From NCBI RefSeq assembly GCF_900104655.1, contig NZ_FNWD01000002.1, forward strand, positions 2,402,246 to 2,466,245: a stretch of 64,000 bases of DNA, written 5' to 3'. The DNA comes from Millionella massiliensis (GTDB taxonomy: Bacteria; Bacteroidota; Bacteroidia; Bacteroidales; Rikenellaceae). Below are positions 1 to 9,624 of this stretch, piece by piece. Made by a program: the position numbers and the translations under genes. Positions within the stretch are counted from its first letter, which is position 1. Each line of letters opens with the position of its first letter. The notes beneath the pieces are model-generated. The model was not told the origin of the DNA and ran no database searches. It worked only from the letters and a program-made list of their open reading frames with translations.

Positions 1-1398
1 GAAAATTGTACAGTCAAGAATGCCACTATTCATGGTTATCAGAAAGTCGGCGGTATAGTCGGATATGTTAATGGAGGTGGTGTGCAACGTGACGTAACGA
101 TTAGCGGTTGTACGGTTGACCAATGCGCTATTTATACCGTTGCTCCGGATGAAGGTCTGTATCAGGCCGGAGGGTTGATCGGTTATCTGCAGACATTCGA
201 ACGTAACGTACTGGTCGAAGAAAATTCGGTAAGTGGAATTTCGTTCGATAAGGTATATGAATCTCCTGTTGATGTGACCGATAAAGTATATGATATGGAG
301 CAATTCTATTCTCATGCGTTTATCGGCGATGTGATTAATGTGTCATCACAGTCGGACGCCTACGATATCTACACGGTCGAACTGCGGAACAATTCTGTGG
401 CAGAGCAGGTGTCGGGAATCCCCACCTGCGATCGTACCGACAACTATATCGGTTGGTGGGCTGGTGACTACAATGTTTCCGGACGTCCGTATTCGACCAA
501 ACTGATTGTTGATGGAGAGGTCAAAGACCGCTGGATCGAGGTGAAACGTGTGGCTGCTCAGATCGAAGCCGGTGGAGATGTAACTGTATATCGTAGTTAT
601 GATTTCACCGTCATGGAGGACGTGATTGAGATTACCAAACCGACAGTTCTCAATTTACGGGCGAATGTGAAGGTCAGCGCGGGCGTTGAATCCGTTTATT
701 TGTTGAATCAAAGTGACCTGACCATCAACGCTGCGGCTGGTGCTGCGATGAATATGACCCGTCGAGTAGTCGAAAATCACGGTACGCTGACTGTTGAAGG
801 CGGAACCTACTCCACAACAGTGAATAATGGAGGTACAGCAATGTGGAATAACAGTACCGAAGCTGTTATGAATCTGAACGATGCAATGGTCAATGCTTCA
901 TTCTTTGCAGTGGCAGGCAGCGGTCAGATCAATATCAGCGGTGGTACGATCACTTCGACCTCTTCGAATAAATACGGCTCCTGGGCCTATTGTGTCCGGG
1001 CACAAGGAGGCTGTACCATGGTGATCGATGACGCTACGATTCAAGGTGTGCAAGGAGCTTTGGCCTCGATTGAAAGTTCGCACGTTACTGTCAAGAATGC
1101 CAACATTTCAGCTCGGAATTCCGAACCTGGGCGTCAGGATGCTTTCTATGCACTGTATGCCGCTTCACTGGGTGTGATCGAAGTACTCGACGGTGAATTC
1201 TATTCCGACCGCACACCATGTGCCTATGCATCTGACGATGATCAGGCTGGAGCTCCGCTTGGCGGTTTTGTGCTGAAGGGCGGCAAGTATAGCTCGTATC
1301 CGAAAAATGATGACGGATCGATCTGGCAGCCTGAAGCGGGCTATCAATATGTGGAAACGGGCGATGCCACCTATCCTTATGCCATTCAACCGCAATAG
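1..1398 (+). CDS. DUF6562/beta-helix surface lipoprotein, 3' part (5' end outside window)
   Basis: The reading frame is open from base 1 to the TAG at 1396-1398 and encodes 465 residues with no start inside the window that looks real. Its C-terminal 438 residues are identical to the end of the 1026-residue lipoprotein encoded at 1591-4671, so this is the tail of a tandem copy of that gene. The visible part holds GLUG-like and beta-helix repeats such as VGGIVGYV, then a run of short Asn/Thr/Gly-rich strands typical of right-handed parallel beta-helices. The likely location is the outer membrane surface, inferred from the paralog's lipoprotein signal. The function (adhesin, fimbria-associated or antigenically variable surface protein) cannot be read from the sequence. 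The upstream 588 or so codons lie outside the window. Confidence 0.85.
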   Translation, partial: ENCTVKNATIHGYQKVGGIVGYVNGGGVQRDVTISGCTVDQCAIYTVAPDEGLYQAGGLIGYLQTFERNVLVEENSVSGISFDKVYESPVDVTDKVYDMEQFYSHAFIGDVINVSSQSDAYDIYTVELRNNSVAEQVSGIPTCDRTDNYIGWWAGDYNVSGRPYSTKLIVDGEVKDRWIEVKRVAAQIEAGGDVTVYRSYDFTVMEDVIEITKPTVLNLRANVKVSAGVESVYLLNQSDLTINAAAGAAMNMTRRVVENHGTLTVEGGTYSTTVNNGGTAMWNNSTEAVMNLNDAMVNASFFAVAGSGQINISGGTITSTSSNKYGSWAYCVRAQGGCTMVIDDATIQGVQGALASIESSHVTVKNANISARNSEPGRQDAFYALYAASLGVIEVLDGEFYSDRTPCAYASDDDQAGAPLGGFVLKGGKYSSYPKNDDGSIWQPEAGYQYVETGDATYPYAIQPQ

Positions 1399-1449
1399 AT
1401 TATTCCGCGGTTGCACGTTCAGTCAGTTGTACGTTGCGTGAACCGAGAC

Positions 1450-1505
1450 ATGCCGAAATCCGGGGCTGTCGATGGATATCCCAGGACAGCCCGGAGATCC
1501 GGCAT
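1450..1505. other. Imperfect inverted repeat between lipoprotein genes
   Basis: The arms 1450-1470 and 1485-1505 form an imperfect 21-bp stem with a 14-base loop. No T-run follows, so it may be a weak terminator, an mRNA-stabilising hairpin or a protein site in the leader of the next gene. It recurs at 4723-4778. Confidence 0.5.
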
Positions 1506-1590
1506 AACACTCGAAATGAAACGAAGAAGTGTTGTTGTCATTCAACTTTTCTGAAAACCTCTTTTATTAACCTTTTAACACTACAAACAA

Positions 1591-4500
1591 ATGAGAAAAA
1601 GAAATCTACTTTGGGGTTTGTTGGGCCTAAGTATGGTCTTTGCCTCGTGTCAGAAGCAGGAAGGGCCGGCGCTGACACCCAGTGGGACCCTGACCGTGAC
1701 GATCCCGCAGGAATCGGTCCAGACGCGAGCTGCTGCGGATTATGGTCAAGGAAATCATATCAACCGTTGTATCCTGGAAATCTATCGTGACGACGTGAAA
1801 TACAAGCGTTATGTCACGACGGTTTCGAACGGTACGGCAACATTCGACAACCTGCAACTGGTCGCTTCACAGGCCTACGATTTTGTATTCTGGGCTGACT
1901 GCGGTACAGAGAGTCAGGAGGACAAACACTACAATACGACTAACCTGACCAACATTACGGTCAAAGACGGTTATGCGGGCAACAACGACGAGTTCGATGC
2001 TTTCTTCCATGCGGAGGAGATGAGCGTGACGGACGCATTTTCGAAAAACGTGACTTTGGTCCGTCCGTTCGGTCAGTTGAATGTGAAGACCAATGACATG
2101 GGCATGATCGGGCAGGAGGAATTGAAGCCGACGCATGTGACCGTTGACTTCGTTGAGATTCCGACCAGCTTCAATGCACTGACCGGCGAAGCAGGCGATC
2201 CGGCAGCCGTCAGCTATAATGCAGCGATTGTCGATCAGAGCGCAGGCGAGTTGACGGTGGACTATATCTGGGCGGCTCCCGTTCAGGCCAACCTGGCCGA
2301 CTTCTCGATGACGTTCCTGAACGGCGCAACCGAGATCACGACCAATGACAATTTCCACAACATTCCGATTCGTCGCAATTACAAAACCAGTGTGTCCGGT
2401 AACCTGTTGACTAAGACCGGAACGTTGAACGTGACGATCGATCCGACATTCTCGACGCCGGGTCTTGATGAATCCATTACGGAAGTAGAAGATATTGCAG
2501 CTGCAAATGCAGCTTTGGCTGAAGGTAAAACCAATGTTGTGGTTGCCAAAGCTCCCGAAAGCGAGGCGACGATTCAGATTCCCAAGATTTATACCACAGG
2601 TAACGATACACGGGTTTCCATATCATTGCCTGCAACGGATCAGACAGTGAACTTCGAGTATGGTAACGAGGGTCAGAATGCTCCGGCGACGGTGAATGTA
2701 TCGATTCCGACGACAACGAATGTGGTGATCAACCTGCCGAACTCGACCGTCACGCTGAATGGACAGACCTATCAGAGTGTAACGGCTTCGACGGCCGATA
2801 ATACGCTGATTATTCCGGAGGGCGTAGTAGTCGACGAATTGACCATTAATAAGGGTAATGTTGAGATCTATGGTACTGTCGGCGAGTTGCAGCTCAATGA
2901 TGGTGCAGGTATCGTATCCGTATATTCTGTCGGTGACGCCGAAACGCTCAAACGTGCTGCAGAGCTGGTGGCCGCGAAGAAGTGTGCCAAAATCGTGCTT
3001 ACGGCCGATATCGACCTGCAGGGCAGTGCTTCCAATCTGTGGGAGCCCATCAATACGGAAAGCTCCGCATTTGTCGAGTTCGACGGTGCAGGCCATACTA
3101 TCAGCAATCTGTATGTTGATAACTTAACAGGACATGCAGATGGTCCCGGGTATTATTATGGTGGTTTCTTCTATGTGCTTCAGGGGACGGTGAAGAATCT
3201 GACGCTCGAAGGAGTCAATGTTACGTGTCATCGCGGAGCTGCTTTGATCGGTCGTATGGACCACGGTACGGTGGAAAATTGTACAGTCAAGAATGCCACT
3301 ATTCATGGTTATCAGAAAGTCGGCGGTATAGTCGGATATGTTAATGGAGGTGGTGTGCAACGTGACGTAACGATTAGCGGTTGTACGGTTGACCAATGCG
3401 CTATTTATACCGTTGCTCCGGATGAAGGTCTGTATCAGGCCGGAGGGTTGATCGGTTATCTGCAGACATTCGAACGTAACGTACTGGTCGAAGAAAATTC
3501 GGTAAGTGGAATTTCGTTCGATAAGGTATATGAATCTCCTGTTGATGTGACCGATAAAGTATATGATATGGAGCAATTCTATTCTCATGCGTTTATCGGC
3601 GATGTGATTAATGTGTCATCACAGTCGGACGCCTACGATATCTACACGGTCGAACTGCGGAACAATTCTGTGGCAGAGCAGGTGTCGGGAATCCCCACCT
3701 GCGATCGTACCGACAACTATATCGGTTGGTGGGCTGGTGACTACAATGTTTCCGGACGTCCGTATTCGACCAAACTGATTGTTGATGGAGAGGTCAAAGA
3801 CCGCTGGATCGAGGTGAAACGTGTGGCTGCTCAGATCGAAGCCGGTGGAGATGTAACTGTATATCGTAGTTATGATTTCACCGTCATGGAGGACGTGATT
3901 GAGATTACCAAACCGACAGTTCTCAATTTACGGGCGAATGTGAAGGTCAGCGCGGGCGTTGAATCCGTTTATTTGTTGAATCAAAGTGACCTGACCATCA
4001 ACGCTGCGGCTGGTGCTGCGATGAATATGACCCGTCGAGTAGTCGAAAATCACGGTACGCTGACTGTTGAAGGCGGAACCTACTCCACAACAGTGAATAA
4101 TGGAGGTACAGCAATGTGGAATAACAGTACCGAAGCTGTTATGAATCTGAACGATGCAATGGTCAATGCTTCATTCTTTGCAGTGGCAGGCAGCGGTCAG
4201 ATCAATATCAGCGGTGGTACGATCACTTCGACCTCTTCGAATAAATACGGCTCCTGGGCCTATTGTGTCCGGGCACAAGGAGGCTGTACCATGGTGATCG
4301 ATGACGCTACGATTCAAGGTGTGCAAGGAGCTTTGGCCTCGATTGAAAGTTCGCACGTTACTGTCAAGAATGCCAACATTTCAGCTCGGAATTCCGAACC
4401 TGGGCGTCAGGATGCTTTCTATGCACTGTATGCCGCTTCACTGGGTGTGATCGAAGTACTCGACGGTGAATTCTATTCCGACCGCACACCATGTGCCTAT

Positions 4501-4671
4501 GCATCTGACGATGATCAGGCTGGAGCTCCGCTTGGCGGTTTTGTGCTGAAGGGCGGCAAGTATAGCTCGTATCCGAAAAATGATGACGGATCGATCTGGC
4601 AGCCTGAAGCGGGCTATCAATATGTGGAAACGGGCGATGCCACCTATCCTTATGCCATTCAACCGCAATAG
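1591..4671 (+). CDS. Surface lipoprotein with DUF6562/fimbrillin-like and GLUG beta-helix domains
   Basis: The product is a 1026-residue lipoprotein. Residues 1-20 form a signal peptide II with lipobox FASC and the acylated Cys at position 20. The following QKQEG resembles charged or polar Bacteroidetes surface-export signals, which favours exposure on the cell surface. Residues of about 30-290 match the DUF6562/fimbrillin-like fold, with FVFWADCG and the IPIRRNY...GNLLT strand typical of FimA/Mfa-like families. The central part has GLUG-type repeats around GGFFYVLQGTVKNLTL and VGGIVGYV, and the C-terminal part is a Thr/Asn/Gly-rich beta-helix. It is flanked by an identical tandem copy upstream and a diverged paralog downstream, each preceded by the same 192-bp spacer. 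The start is fixed by the signal peptide. No substrate or partner can be assigned. Confidence 0.9.
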   Translation: MRKRNLLWGLLGLSMVFASCQKQEGPALTPSGTLTVTIPQESVQTRAAADYGQGNHINRCILEIYRDDVKYKRYVTTVSNGTATFDNLQLVASQAYDFVFWADCGTESQEDKHYNTTNLTNITVKDGYAGNNDEFDAFFHAEEMSVTDAFSKNVTLVRPFGQLNVKTNDMGMIGQEELKPTHVTVDFVEIPTSFNALTGEAGDPAAVSYNAAIVDQSAGELTVDYIWAAPVQANLADFSMTFLNGATEITTNDNFHNIPIRRNYKTSVSGNLLTKTGTLNVTIDPTFSTPGLDESITEVEDIAAANAALAEGKTNVVVAKAPESEATIQIPKIYTTGNDTRVSISLPATDQTVNFEYGNEGQNAPATVNVSIPTTTNVVINLPNSTVTLNGQTYQSVTASTADNTLIIPEGVVVDELTINKGNVEIYGTVGELQLNDGAGIVSVYSVGDAETLKRAAELVAAKKCAKIVLTADIDLQGSASNLWEPINTESSAFVEFDGAGHTISNLYVDNLTGHADGPGYYYGGFFYVLQGTVKNLTLEGVNVTCHRGAALIGRMDHGTVENCTVKNATIHGYQKVGGIVGYVNGGGVQRDVTISGCTVDQCAIYTVAPDEGLYQAGGLIGYLQTFERNVLVEENSVSGISFDKVYESPVDVTDKVYDMEQFYSHAFIGDVINVSSQSDAYDIYTVELRNNSVAEQVSGIPTCDRTDNYIGWWAGDYNVSGRPYSTKLIVDGEVKDRWIEVKRVAAQIEAGGDVTVYRSYDFTVMEDVIEITKPTVLNLRANVKVSAGVESVYLLNQSDLTINAAAGAAMNMTRRVVENHGTLTVEGGTYSTTVNNGGTAMWNNSTEAVMNLNDAMVNASFFAVAGSGQINISGGTITSTSSNKYGSWAYCVRAQGGCTMVIDDATIQGVQGALASIESSHVTVKNANISARNSEPGRQDAFYALYAASLGVIEVLDGEFYSDRTPCAYASDDDQAGAPLGGFVLKGGKYSSYPKNDDGSIWQPEAGYQYVETGDATYPYAIQPQ

Positions 4672-4940
4672 ATTATTCCGCGGTTGCACGTTCAGTCAGT
4701 TGTACGTTGCGTGAACCGAGACATGCCGAAATCCGGGGCTGTCGATGGATATCCCAGGACAGCCCGGAGATCCGGCATAACACTCGAAATGAAACGAAGA
4801 AGTGTTGTTGTCATTCAACTTTTCTGAAAACCTCTTTTATTAACCTTTTAACACTACAAACAAATGAGAAAAAGAAATCTACTTTGGGGTTTGTTGGGCC
4901 TAAGTATGGTCTTTGCCTCGTGTCAGAAGCAGGAAGGGCC
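3274..4940. repeat. Direct repeat copy 2 of tandem 3,273-bp unit
   Basis: This is the second copy of bases 1-1667. Its right edge lies 77 bases inside the third paralog (4864-), at the point where the lipoprotein signal coding region gives way to the diverged mature domain. This suggests that recombination between shared 5' ends produced the tandem array. Confidence 0.9.
4723..4778. other. Second copy of imperfect inverted repeat
   Basis: This is identical to 1450-1505 (offset 3273) and lies 86 bases upstream of the ATG of the next lipoprotein gene. It shows the same arms and the same 14-base loop. Confidence 0.5.
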
Positions 4941-6459
4941 AACGTTGGCTCCGAATGCCTCGCTGACAGTAACCATTCCGCAGGAAGCGGTTCAAACACG
5001 TGCAGCCGGTGACGGTTCGCAGGTTACACGTTGCGTGATGCAGGTATACCGCAACGATGCTCCTTATGGTGAAAAACAGGTTGTTGCCATAAGCGGTAAT
5101 ACTGCTACTTTCACAGATTTGCAACTGGTTGCCTCGCAGACTTACAAGTTTGTCTTTTGGGCTGACTGTGGTACCGGTTCGAACAATCTCGAAGACAATC
5201 ATTACAATACGTCTGATCTGACCAATATTACCGTTAACGGAGATTATATTGGTAACAACGAAGAGTTTGACGCTTTCTTCAAATGCGAAGAGTTGACTGT
5301 AACAGATGCGTTCTCAGCGAACGTCACTTTGGCTCGTCCGTTTGGTCAGTTGAATGTGAAGACCAATGACCTGGACGCTATTGGAGAAGGTCACGATGAC
5401 CTGAAACCGACCCATGTTACGGTTAATTTCTCTGCCGTGCCCACCACTTTCAATGCCCTGACCGGCGAGACTGGCTCTCCGCTTAATCTCAGCTATACAG
5501 CTGAAGTTGTGGACAATGCAGGTCACCTGACGCTCGACTATATCTGGGCTGAAGAGGATCAGGCCAATCTGGCAGACTTCTCGATGGAGTTCCTTAATAG
5601 CACAGGAAATACGATTGCTGAGAACGACAATTTCCGCAACATTCCGATCCGTCGCAACTACCAGACCAATGTGTCGGGTAACCTGCTGACCAAGAAAGGA
5701 ACCATCAATGTGACGATTGATCCTGGATTTGCTGCTGGCGGAATCGAATCGCAGACGATTGAGGTCGCCTCTGGAAACCTGCAAAGTACTCTGACCGGTT
5801 TGTCTGCCGAAGGCATCAAAGACTACAACATCGTAGTTCTGGACAATGGCGTATCGGGAGAATATGAACTGCCCGCCCTGTCGGAAGGTTCGAGCATCAG
5901 CATTCAACTGGCTGGCACTTCGGCTCCTGTTACCTTTGGCGATGCAGATTTCAAAGGCATGCTCGAAGTTAGCAATACGGGAAGCGCTGTCGATCTGACG
6001 ATCGATGTGCCTCAGGGCGACGCTACGCTGGGAGCCGGTAGCTGGAATTCCATTACTGCGACGACCAAACCCGGTACCTTTACGATTGCTTCGGATGCCA
6101 ATGTTACCAAAGTAACCGTTGAAGGTGGTAACGTAAATGTCAACAAAGGTGCCGAAGTTGGTGAAATTGTTAAGGGTGAAAATAATACTGATGAAGAAAC
6201 CGTGGTGACCCTGTTCGACGGCGCAACCGTTACTACCATTGATGAGAACATTACGACTCAAGAAGGTGTGACCGGCCAGATTGTCAACAAGTCGACCGGC
6301 AAGAGCTACGCAACGATCCGCGATGCCGTGACCTATGCTTCGGCCGGCGATGTGATCGAAATCGCAGCAGGTAGTTATGATCTTGGCGAACCGGGGCAGA
6401 AAGATGCCACCGGCCCTTATGGCTATTATCTGAAAATCGACACTCCCGTCACCCTGTAA
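4864..6459 (+). CDS. DUF6562 surface lipoprotein, N-terminal part ending at an internal TAA
   Basis: The product is 531 residues. Its first 25 residues are identical to the upstream paralog (lipobox FASC, Cys20, then QKQEG), after which the protein diverges. A DUF6562/fimbrillin-like domain spans about 30-290, again ending in IPIRRNYQ...GNLLT. A Thr/Val/Gly-rich linker follows, then the first strands of a beta-helix beginning near SYATIRDAVTYASAGDVIEI, the usual entry of DUF1565-type helices. The frame stops at TAA 6457-6459 in the middle of that helix, and the same frame continues without a gap into 6460-7632. The gene is therefore best read as one about 922-codon lipoprotein interrupted by a single nonsense codon (CAA or AAA to TAA would be one change) or by a sequencing error. 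The truncated product would keep the secretion signal and N-terminal domain. Confidence 0.8.
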   Translation: MRKRNLLWGLLGLSMVFASCQKQEGPTLAPNASLTVTIPQEAVQTRAAGDGSQVTRCVMQVYRNDAPYGEKQVVAISGNTATFTDLQLVASQTYKFVFWADCGTGSNNLEDNHYNTSDLTNITVNGDYIGNNEEFDAFFKCEELTVTDAFSANVTLARPFGQLNVKTNDLDAIGEGHDDLKPTHVTVNFSAVPTTFNALTGETGSPLNLSYTAEVVDNAGHLTLDYIWAEEDQANLADFSMEFLNSTGNTIAENDNFRNIPIRRNYQTNVSGNLLTKKGTINVTIDPGFAAGGIESQTIEVASGNLQSTLTGLSAEGIKDYNIVVLDNGVSGEYELPALSEGSSISIQLAGTSAPVTFGDADFKGMLEVSNTGSAVDLTIDVPQGDATLGAGSWNSITATTKPGTFTIASDANVTKVTVEGGNVNVNKGAEVGEIVKGENNTDEETVVTLFDGATVTTIDENITTQEGVTGQIVNKSTGKSYATIRDAVTYASAGDVIEIAAGSYDLGEPGQKDATGPYGYYLKIDTPVTL

Positions 6460-6471
6460 GGTCTGGGCGAC

Positions 6472-7632
6472 GTGACCATCACTACTTCGGATGAAGCTGC
6501 ACAAAACATTGGTGGTGTGGGTTGTTTGCAGAACCTGGTTACTGTCAATGCCGACAATGTAACGCTCGAAAACCTCACCTTTGTTGCCAACTATAATAAT
6601 GCATATGGTGGCCCGAATAAAGTCGTGCTGGTTCAAGGTACGAATGCAACGGTGAAAAATTGTGTCTTCAAGACCAATGAAAAAGCTCCCGAAGATGGCG
6701 GTAGCGCAGTGTACTTCGCACTGAATGCCCGCAAGGGTCTGGTGGAAGGTTGTACGACTAACTACGCTACGATTTCGTTTGACGGTCTGATGGCCGGCGA
6801 ATTCGATATCCTGAACAATACGTTCAACTATGGCAACACCAACCTGGTATTTACGACTCCGAACTGGACTTCGAATGATGTAACGACTTCGACCCTGAAA
6901 GTCAATGTGGAAAACAATACCTTCACGGGTGTGGAAGCCTATACCGGCGAAAATAATCCTGTGGTTCGCGCATACTATGGTATCATCAACCTGAAAGACA
7001 ATAAGTTCCCGACGGATGATATTTATTGGAAAGCGACCAAGTTCGGATCAATCTTTGTTGATTACAACTCGCTCGTAGATCAGTACTGGTTCAAAGACCG
7101 GTCAGAACCGATGAGTTTTGCTATCTCGAACGATGTAATCGAGTTCGCAACTGCTCAGGAACCCAACAACAACTGGTACTCCTGGCAAGGTCGCAAAGCC
7201 AAGGTCAACACCGGCGTGAAATCCTCTTGGACGGTCGAAACCACGCTGACCATTCCGACCGCCGATCGTCCTGTTCGTCAAAGCGTTTGGCTGAACGTAT
7301 GCAATGCTGAGGGTCGGAACGCCGACTGGGCGATTGTAGGATACAAAATCGCTGAGGCTGGTCAAGCTGGTGTACTCGAAACCTGGGACTCCAGCGGTGA
7401 AGGTGTATGGAACGAAGTGAAGATCTCGGATCTGAACCTGAACCCCGGCGATCAGGCTGCCGTTAAATTCGTGTTCGAAAACGGTACGATGACTCAGTTC
7501 GTCAATGGTATCCAGGTGAATCAGTATGCCATCGACGGTGTTACTGCTTCGCAGCTGAGCGAAATCATCTACAACTCGTACAGCTATGGTGACAGCTACA
7601 ACACAACCTGGTCGTACCCGGTAGTGAAGTAG
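6472..7632 (+). pseudogene. C-terminal remainder of the interrupted lipoprotein (beta-helix plus lectin-like domain)
   Basis: This segment is in the same frame as 4864-6459, directly after its TAA. The first possible start is GTG 6472, which has no leader or signal peptide. It encodes beta-helix strands (VTVNADNVTLENLTFVANYN and similar Asn-rich rungs) to about residue 200. About 180 residues follow that look like a concanavalin A-like or laminin G-like jelly roll, rich in Trp and ending at VVK. A stand-alone protein lacking a signal would be stranded in the cytoplasm, so separate expression is unlikely. It is either a pseudogene half, a read-through extension, or coding sequence of one intact gene if the stop is a base-call error. 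A strong terminator follows. Confidence 0.65.
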
Positions 7633-7699
7633 CCTTTCGTGGTGGACATGCTTACGGGAACTGTCATAGGGATGTAAGGCTCTCGTAAGTGTGAAGGAT

Positions 7700-7744
7700 G
7701 GAGCTCTGCAGAACATAACGTTCTGCAGAGCTCCTTCTGTTTTT
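7700..7744 (+). terminator. Rho-independent terminator after lipoprotein array
   Basis: A perfect 15-bp stem (7700-7714 with 7720-7734) has a 5-base loop and is followed by a T-rich stretch ending in TTTTT. It closes the lipoprotein array before murD. Confidence 0.85.
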
Positions 7745-7836
7745 CCGATGTTGAATTCGGGGATGGGTTTGTGAAGAGCCAAGTATCCGGAACGATAATT
7801 CTGATTAAATTTGTCATTCATTTAAAACGAAATATT

Positions 7837-9192
7837 ATGGCATTGGCAGTGATATTGGGCGGAGGCGAAAGCGGATATGGTTCCGCCGTGCTGGCCGCTG
7901 TCAAAGGATACGATGTGCTGCTTTCCGACTCCGGATCGTTGCGCGAACCTTATCGGACACAACTTGTCGAACGTAACATCCCTTTTGAAGAGGGGGGGCA
8001 TACACTGGAGAAAATTTTGAAGGCGGAATTTGTGGTCAAAAGTCCCGGTATCCCGGAAACGGCTCCGGTCGTCCGGGCCATCCGTGAAAAGGGGATTCCG
8101 GTAATCTCGGAAATCGAATTTGCGGGACGTTATTTGGCCCCGCAGACGCGGACGGTATGTATTACCGGAAGCAATGGTAAAACGACAACTACGACGCTGA
8201 TCTATGAAATTTTGCGGGCTGCCGGGTTCCGGGCTTCTCTGGCCGGGAATATCGGGCAGAGTCTGGCGTTGCAGGTGGCTGAAATTCCGCAGGCTGATCA
8301 GCCCGATTGGTATGTGATTGAACTGAGCAGTTTCCAACTGGACGGCATGTATGATTTCCGTGCCGATATCGCCTTGTTGTTGAATATTACGCCAGACCAT
8401 CTGGATCGTTACGACCATCGCATGGAGAACTACGTGGCCAGCAAGTTTCGGATCACGCAGAATCTGCGTCCACAGGACCTGTTCGTGTATAACGGCGAAG
8501 ATCCCGAGACGTTGGGCTGGTTGCCGCGCGTGTTGCCGTCGCTGGCTGCCGAAACGTGCGCATTTTATGCCAAAAAGGGAGAAGGTGCGGTGCGGTACGA
8601 TACTGAGACGGGAATGATGTCGTGGGGCGATGGATTCCGATTCCCGGCGGCGGAGATGCGAATCAAGGGGCTGCACAATATTGCCAATGCGTTGGCGGCA
8701 GTGGTGGCGTGCCGGCGTGCCGGTGTGCCCGATGAAGTGATCATGCAGACGCTTCGGGAGTTCGGCGGTGTGGAACACCGGCTCGAACCGGTGGCGACAA
8801 TCGACGGTGTGGAGTACATCAACGATTCGAAGGCGACGAATGTCGATTCGGTATGGTATGCACTGCAGGCCATGACGCGGCCGACGGTCTGGATTGCCGG
8901 AGGAACAGACAAGGGGAACGATTATGCGGTGCTGATGCCGTTGGTTCGGGAGCATGTGAAGGCACTGGTCTGCATGGGGCTCGATAATGCCAAACTGGTC
9001 CGTTCGTTCACCGGGGTGGTTCCTGTTTACGATACGGCATCGCTGGAGGATGCGCTGAAGGCTTGTCGTGAAGCGGCCGAACCGGGCGATACGGTGTTGC
9101 TGTCGCCGGCCTGTGCCAGTTTCGACCTCTTCCGCAATTACGAGGATCGTGGCGAGCAGTTCAAAAAGGCGGTTAGAAGCATGGCCGAGTAG
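7837..9192 (+). CDS. murD: UDP-N-acetylmuramoylalanine--D-glutamate ligase MurD
   Basis: The product is 451 residues, the usual MurD length. It is a cytoplasmic Mur ligase adding D-Glu to UDP-MurNAc-L-Ala in peptidoglycan precursor synthesis. The N-terminal nucleotide-binding region carries GGGESGYGSA, the Bacteroidetes variant of the MurD start. The ATP P-loop is GSNGKTTTT, the central domain has NITPDHLDRY, and the C-terminal domain has the NDSKATN motif. The ATG at 7837 was chosen because family similarity begins at MALAVILGGG; 22 upstream in-frame codons from a GTG have no family match. In other Bacteroidetes murD sits between mraY and ftsW, but here it stands alone on the plus strand, convergent with murE. 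Confidence 0.95.
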   Translation: MALAVILGGGESGYGSAVLAAVKGYDVLLSDSGSLREPYRTQLVERNIPFEEGGHTLEKILKAEFVVKSPGIPETAPVVRAIREKGIPVISEIEFAGRYLAPQTRTVCITGSNGKTTTTTLIYEILRAAGFRASLAGNIGQSLALQVAEIPQADQPDWYVIELSSFQLDGMYDFRADIALLLNITPDHLDRYDHRMENYVASKFRITQNLRPQDLFVYNGEDPETLGWLPRVLPSLAAETCAFYAKKGEGAVRYDTETGMMSWGDGFRFPAAEMRIKGLHNIANALAAVVACRRAGVPDEVIMQTLREFGGVEHRLEPVATIDGVEYINDSKATNVDSVWYALQAMTRPTVWIAGGTDKGNDYAVLMPLVREHVKALVCMGLDNAKLVRSFTGVVPVYDTASLEDALKACREAAEPGDTVLLSPACASFDLFRNYEDRGEQFKKAVRSMAE

Positions 9193-9341
9193 GTAACCCG
9201 GCTGCGGGTGCGGGCGATTTGCCTGTACCTGCATTGAAGCCTGCCTGCGTATCCTGTCCGCATTTGGTTTGTTCGAAAAATCCGGTGCGAATGTTTTGAA
9301 CGGTGAAATGTAGGGGAGATGCAGGTAGCGATAGGCTAAAT

Positions 9342-9394
9342 AAGCATCAGCGGCAGATACAAATCAGAGTTTGTATCTGCCGCTGATGCTTTTG
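9342..9394 (+). terminator. Terminator after murD
   Basis: A perfect 22-bp stem (9342-9363 with 9370-9391) has a 6-base loop followed by TTT. It lies between the convergent murD and murE. The rest of 9193-9624 holds no gene I can support, only AT-richer sequence from about 9480 to 9550. Confidence 0.8.
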
Positions 9395-9624
9395 TTGAAA
9401 TGAGGCACGTATTTCGCCGTAAGGCCCCGATTTTTCCTTTCAAATGTCCTGTGGTGAAGCTCGGTTGGGGGAAACCGTTTTTATGTAAAATAGAATCGTT
9501 TTTAGGCGAAACATTTTTTGTACACCTTGGTTCTATTTCTTCACTTTGGGGGTGTTGGCTTTAGCTCCCTAAGTGCTGGTTTTCGCCCTTCGGATGTTGT
9601 CCCACGCTCCGTTGGCGGGGTGGG

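Larger units (their letters stand above)
1..1667. repeat. Direct repeat copy 1 of tandem 3,273-bp unit
   Basis: Bases 1-1667 match 3274-4940 with an offset of 3273 and no difference that I could find. The identity covers the lipoprotein 3' end, the 192-bp intergenic region and the first 77 bases of the next gene, and ends abruptly at 1667/4940. The left boundary is outside the window, so the true repeat may be longer. Confidence 0.9.
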
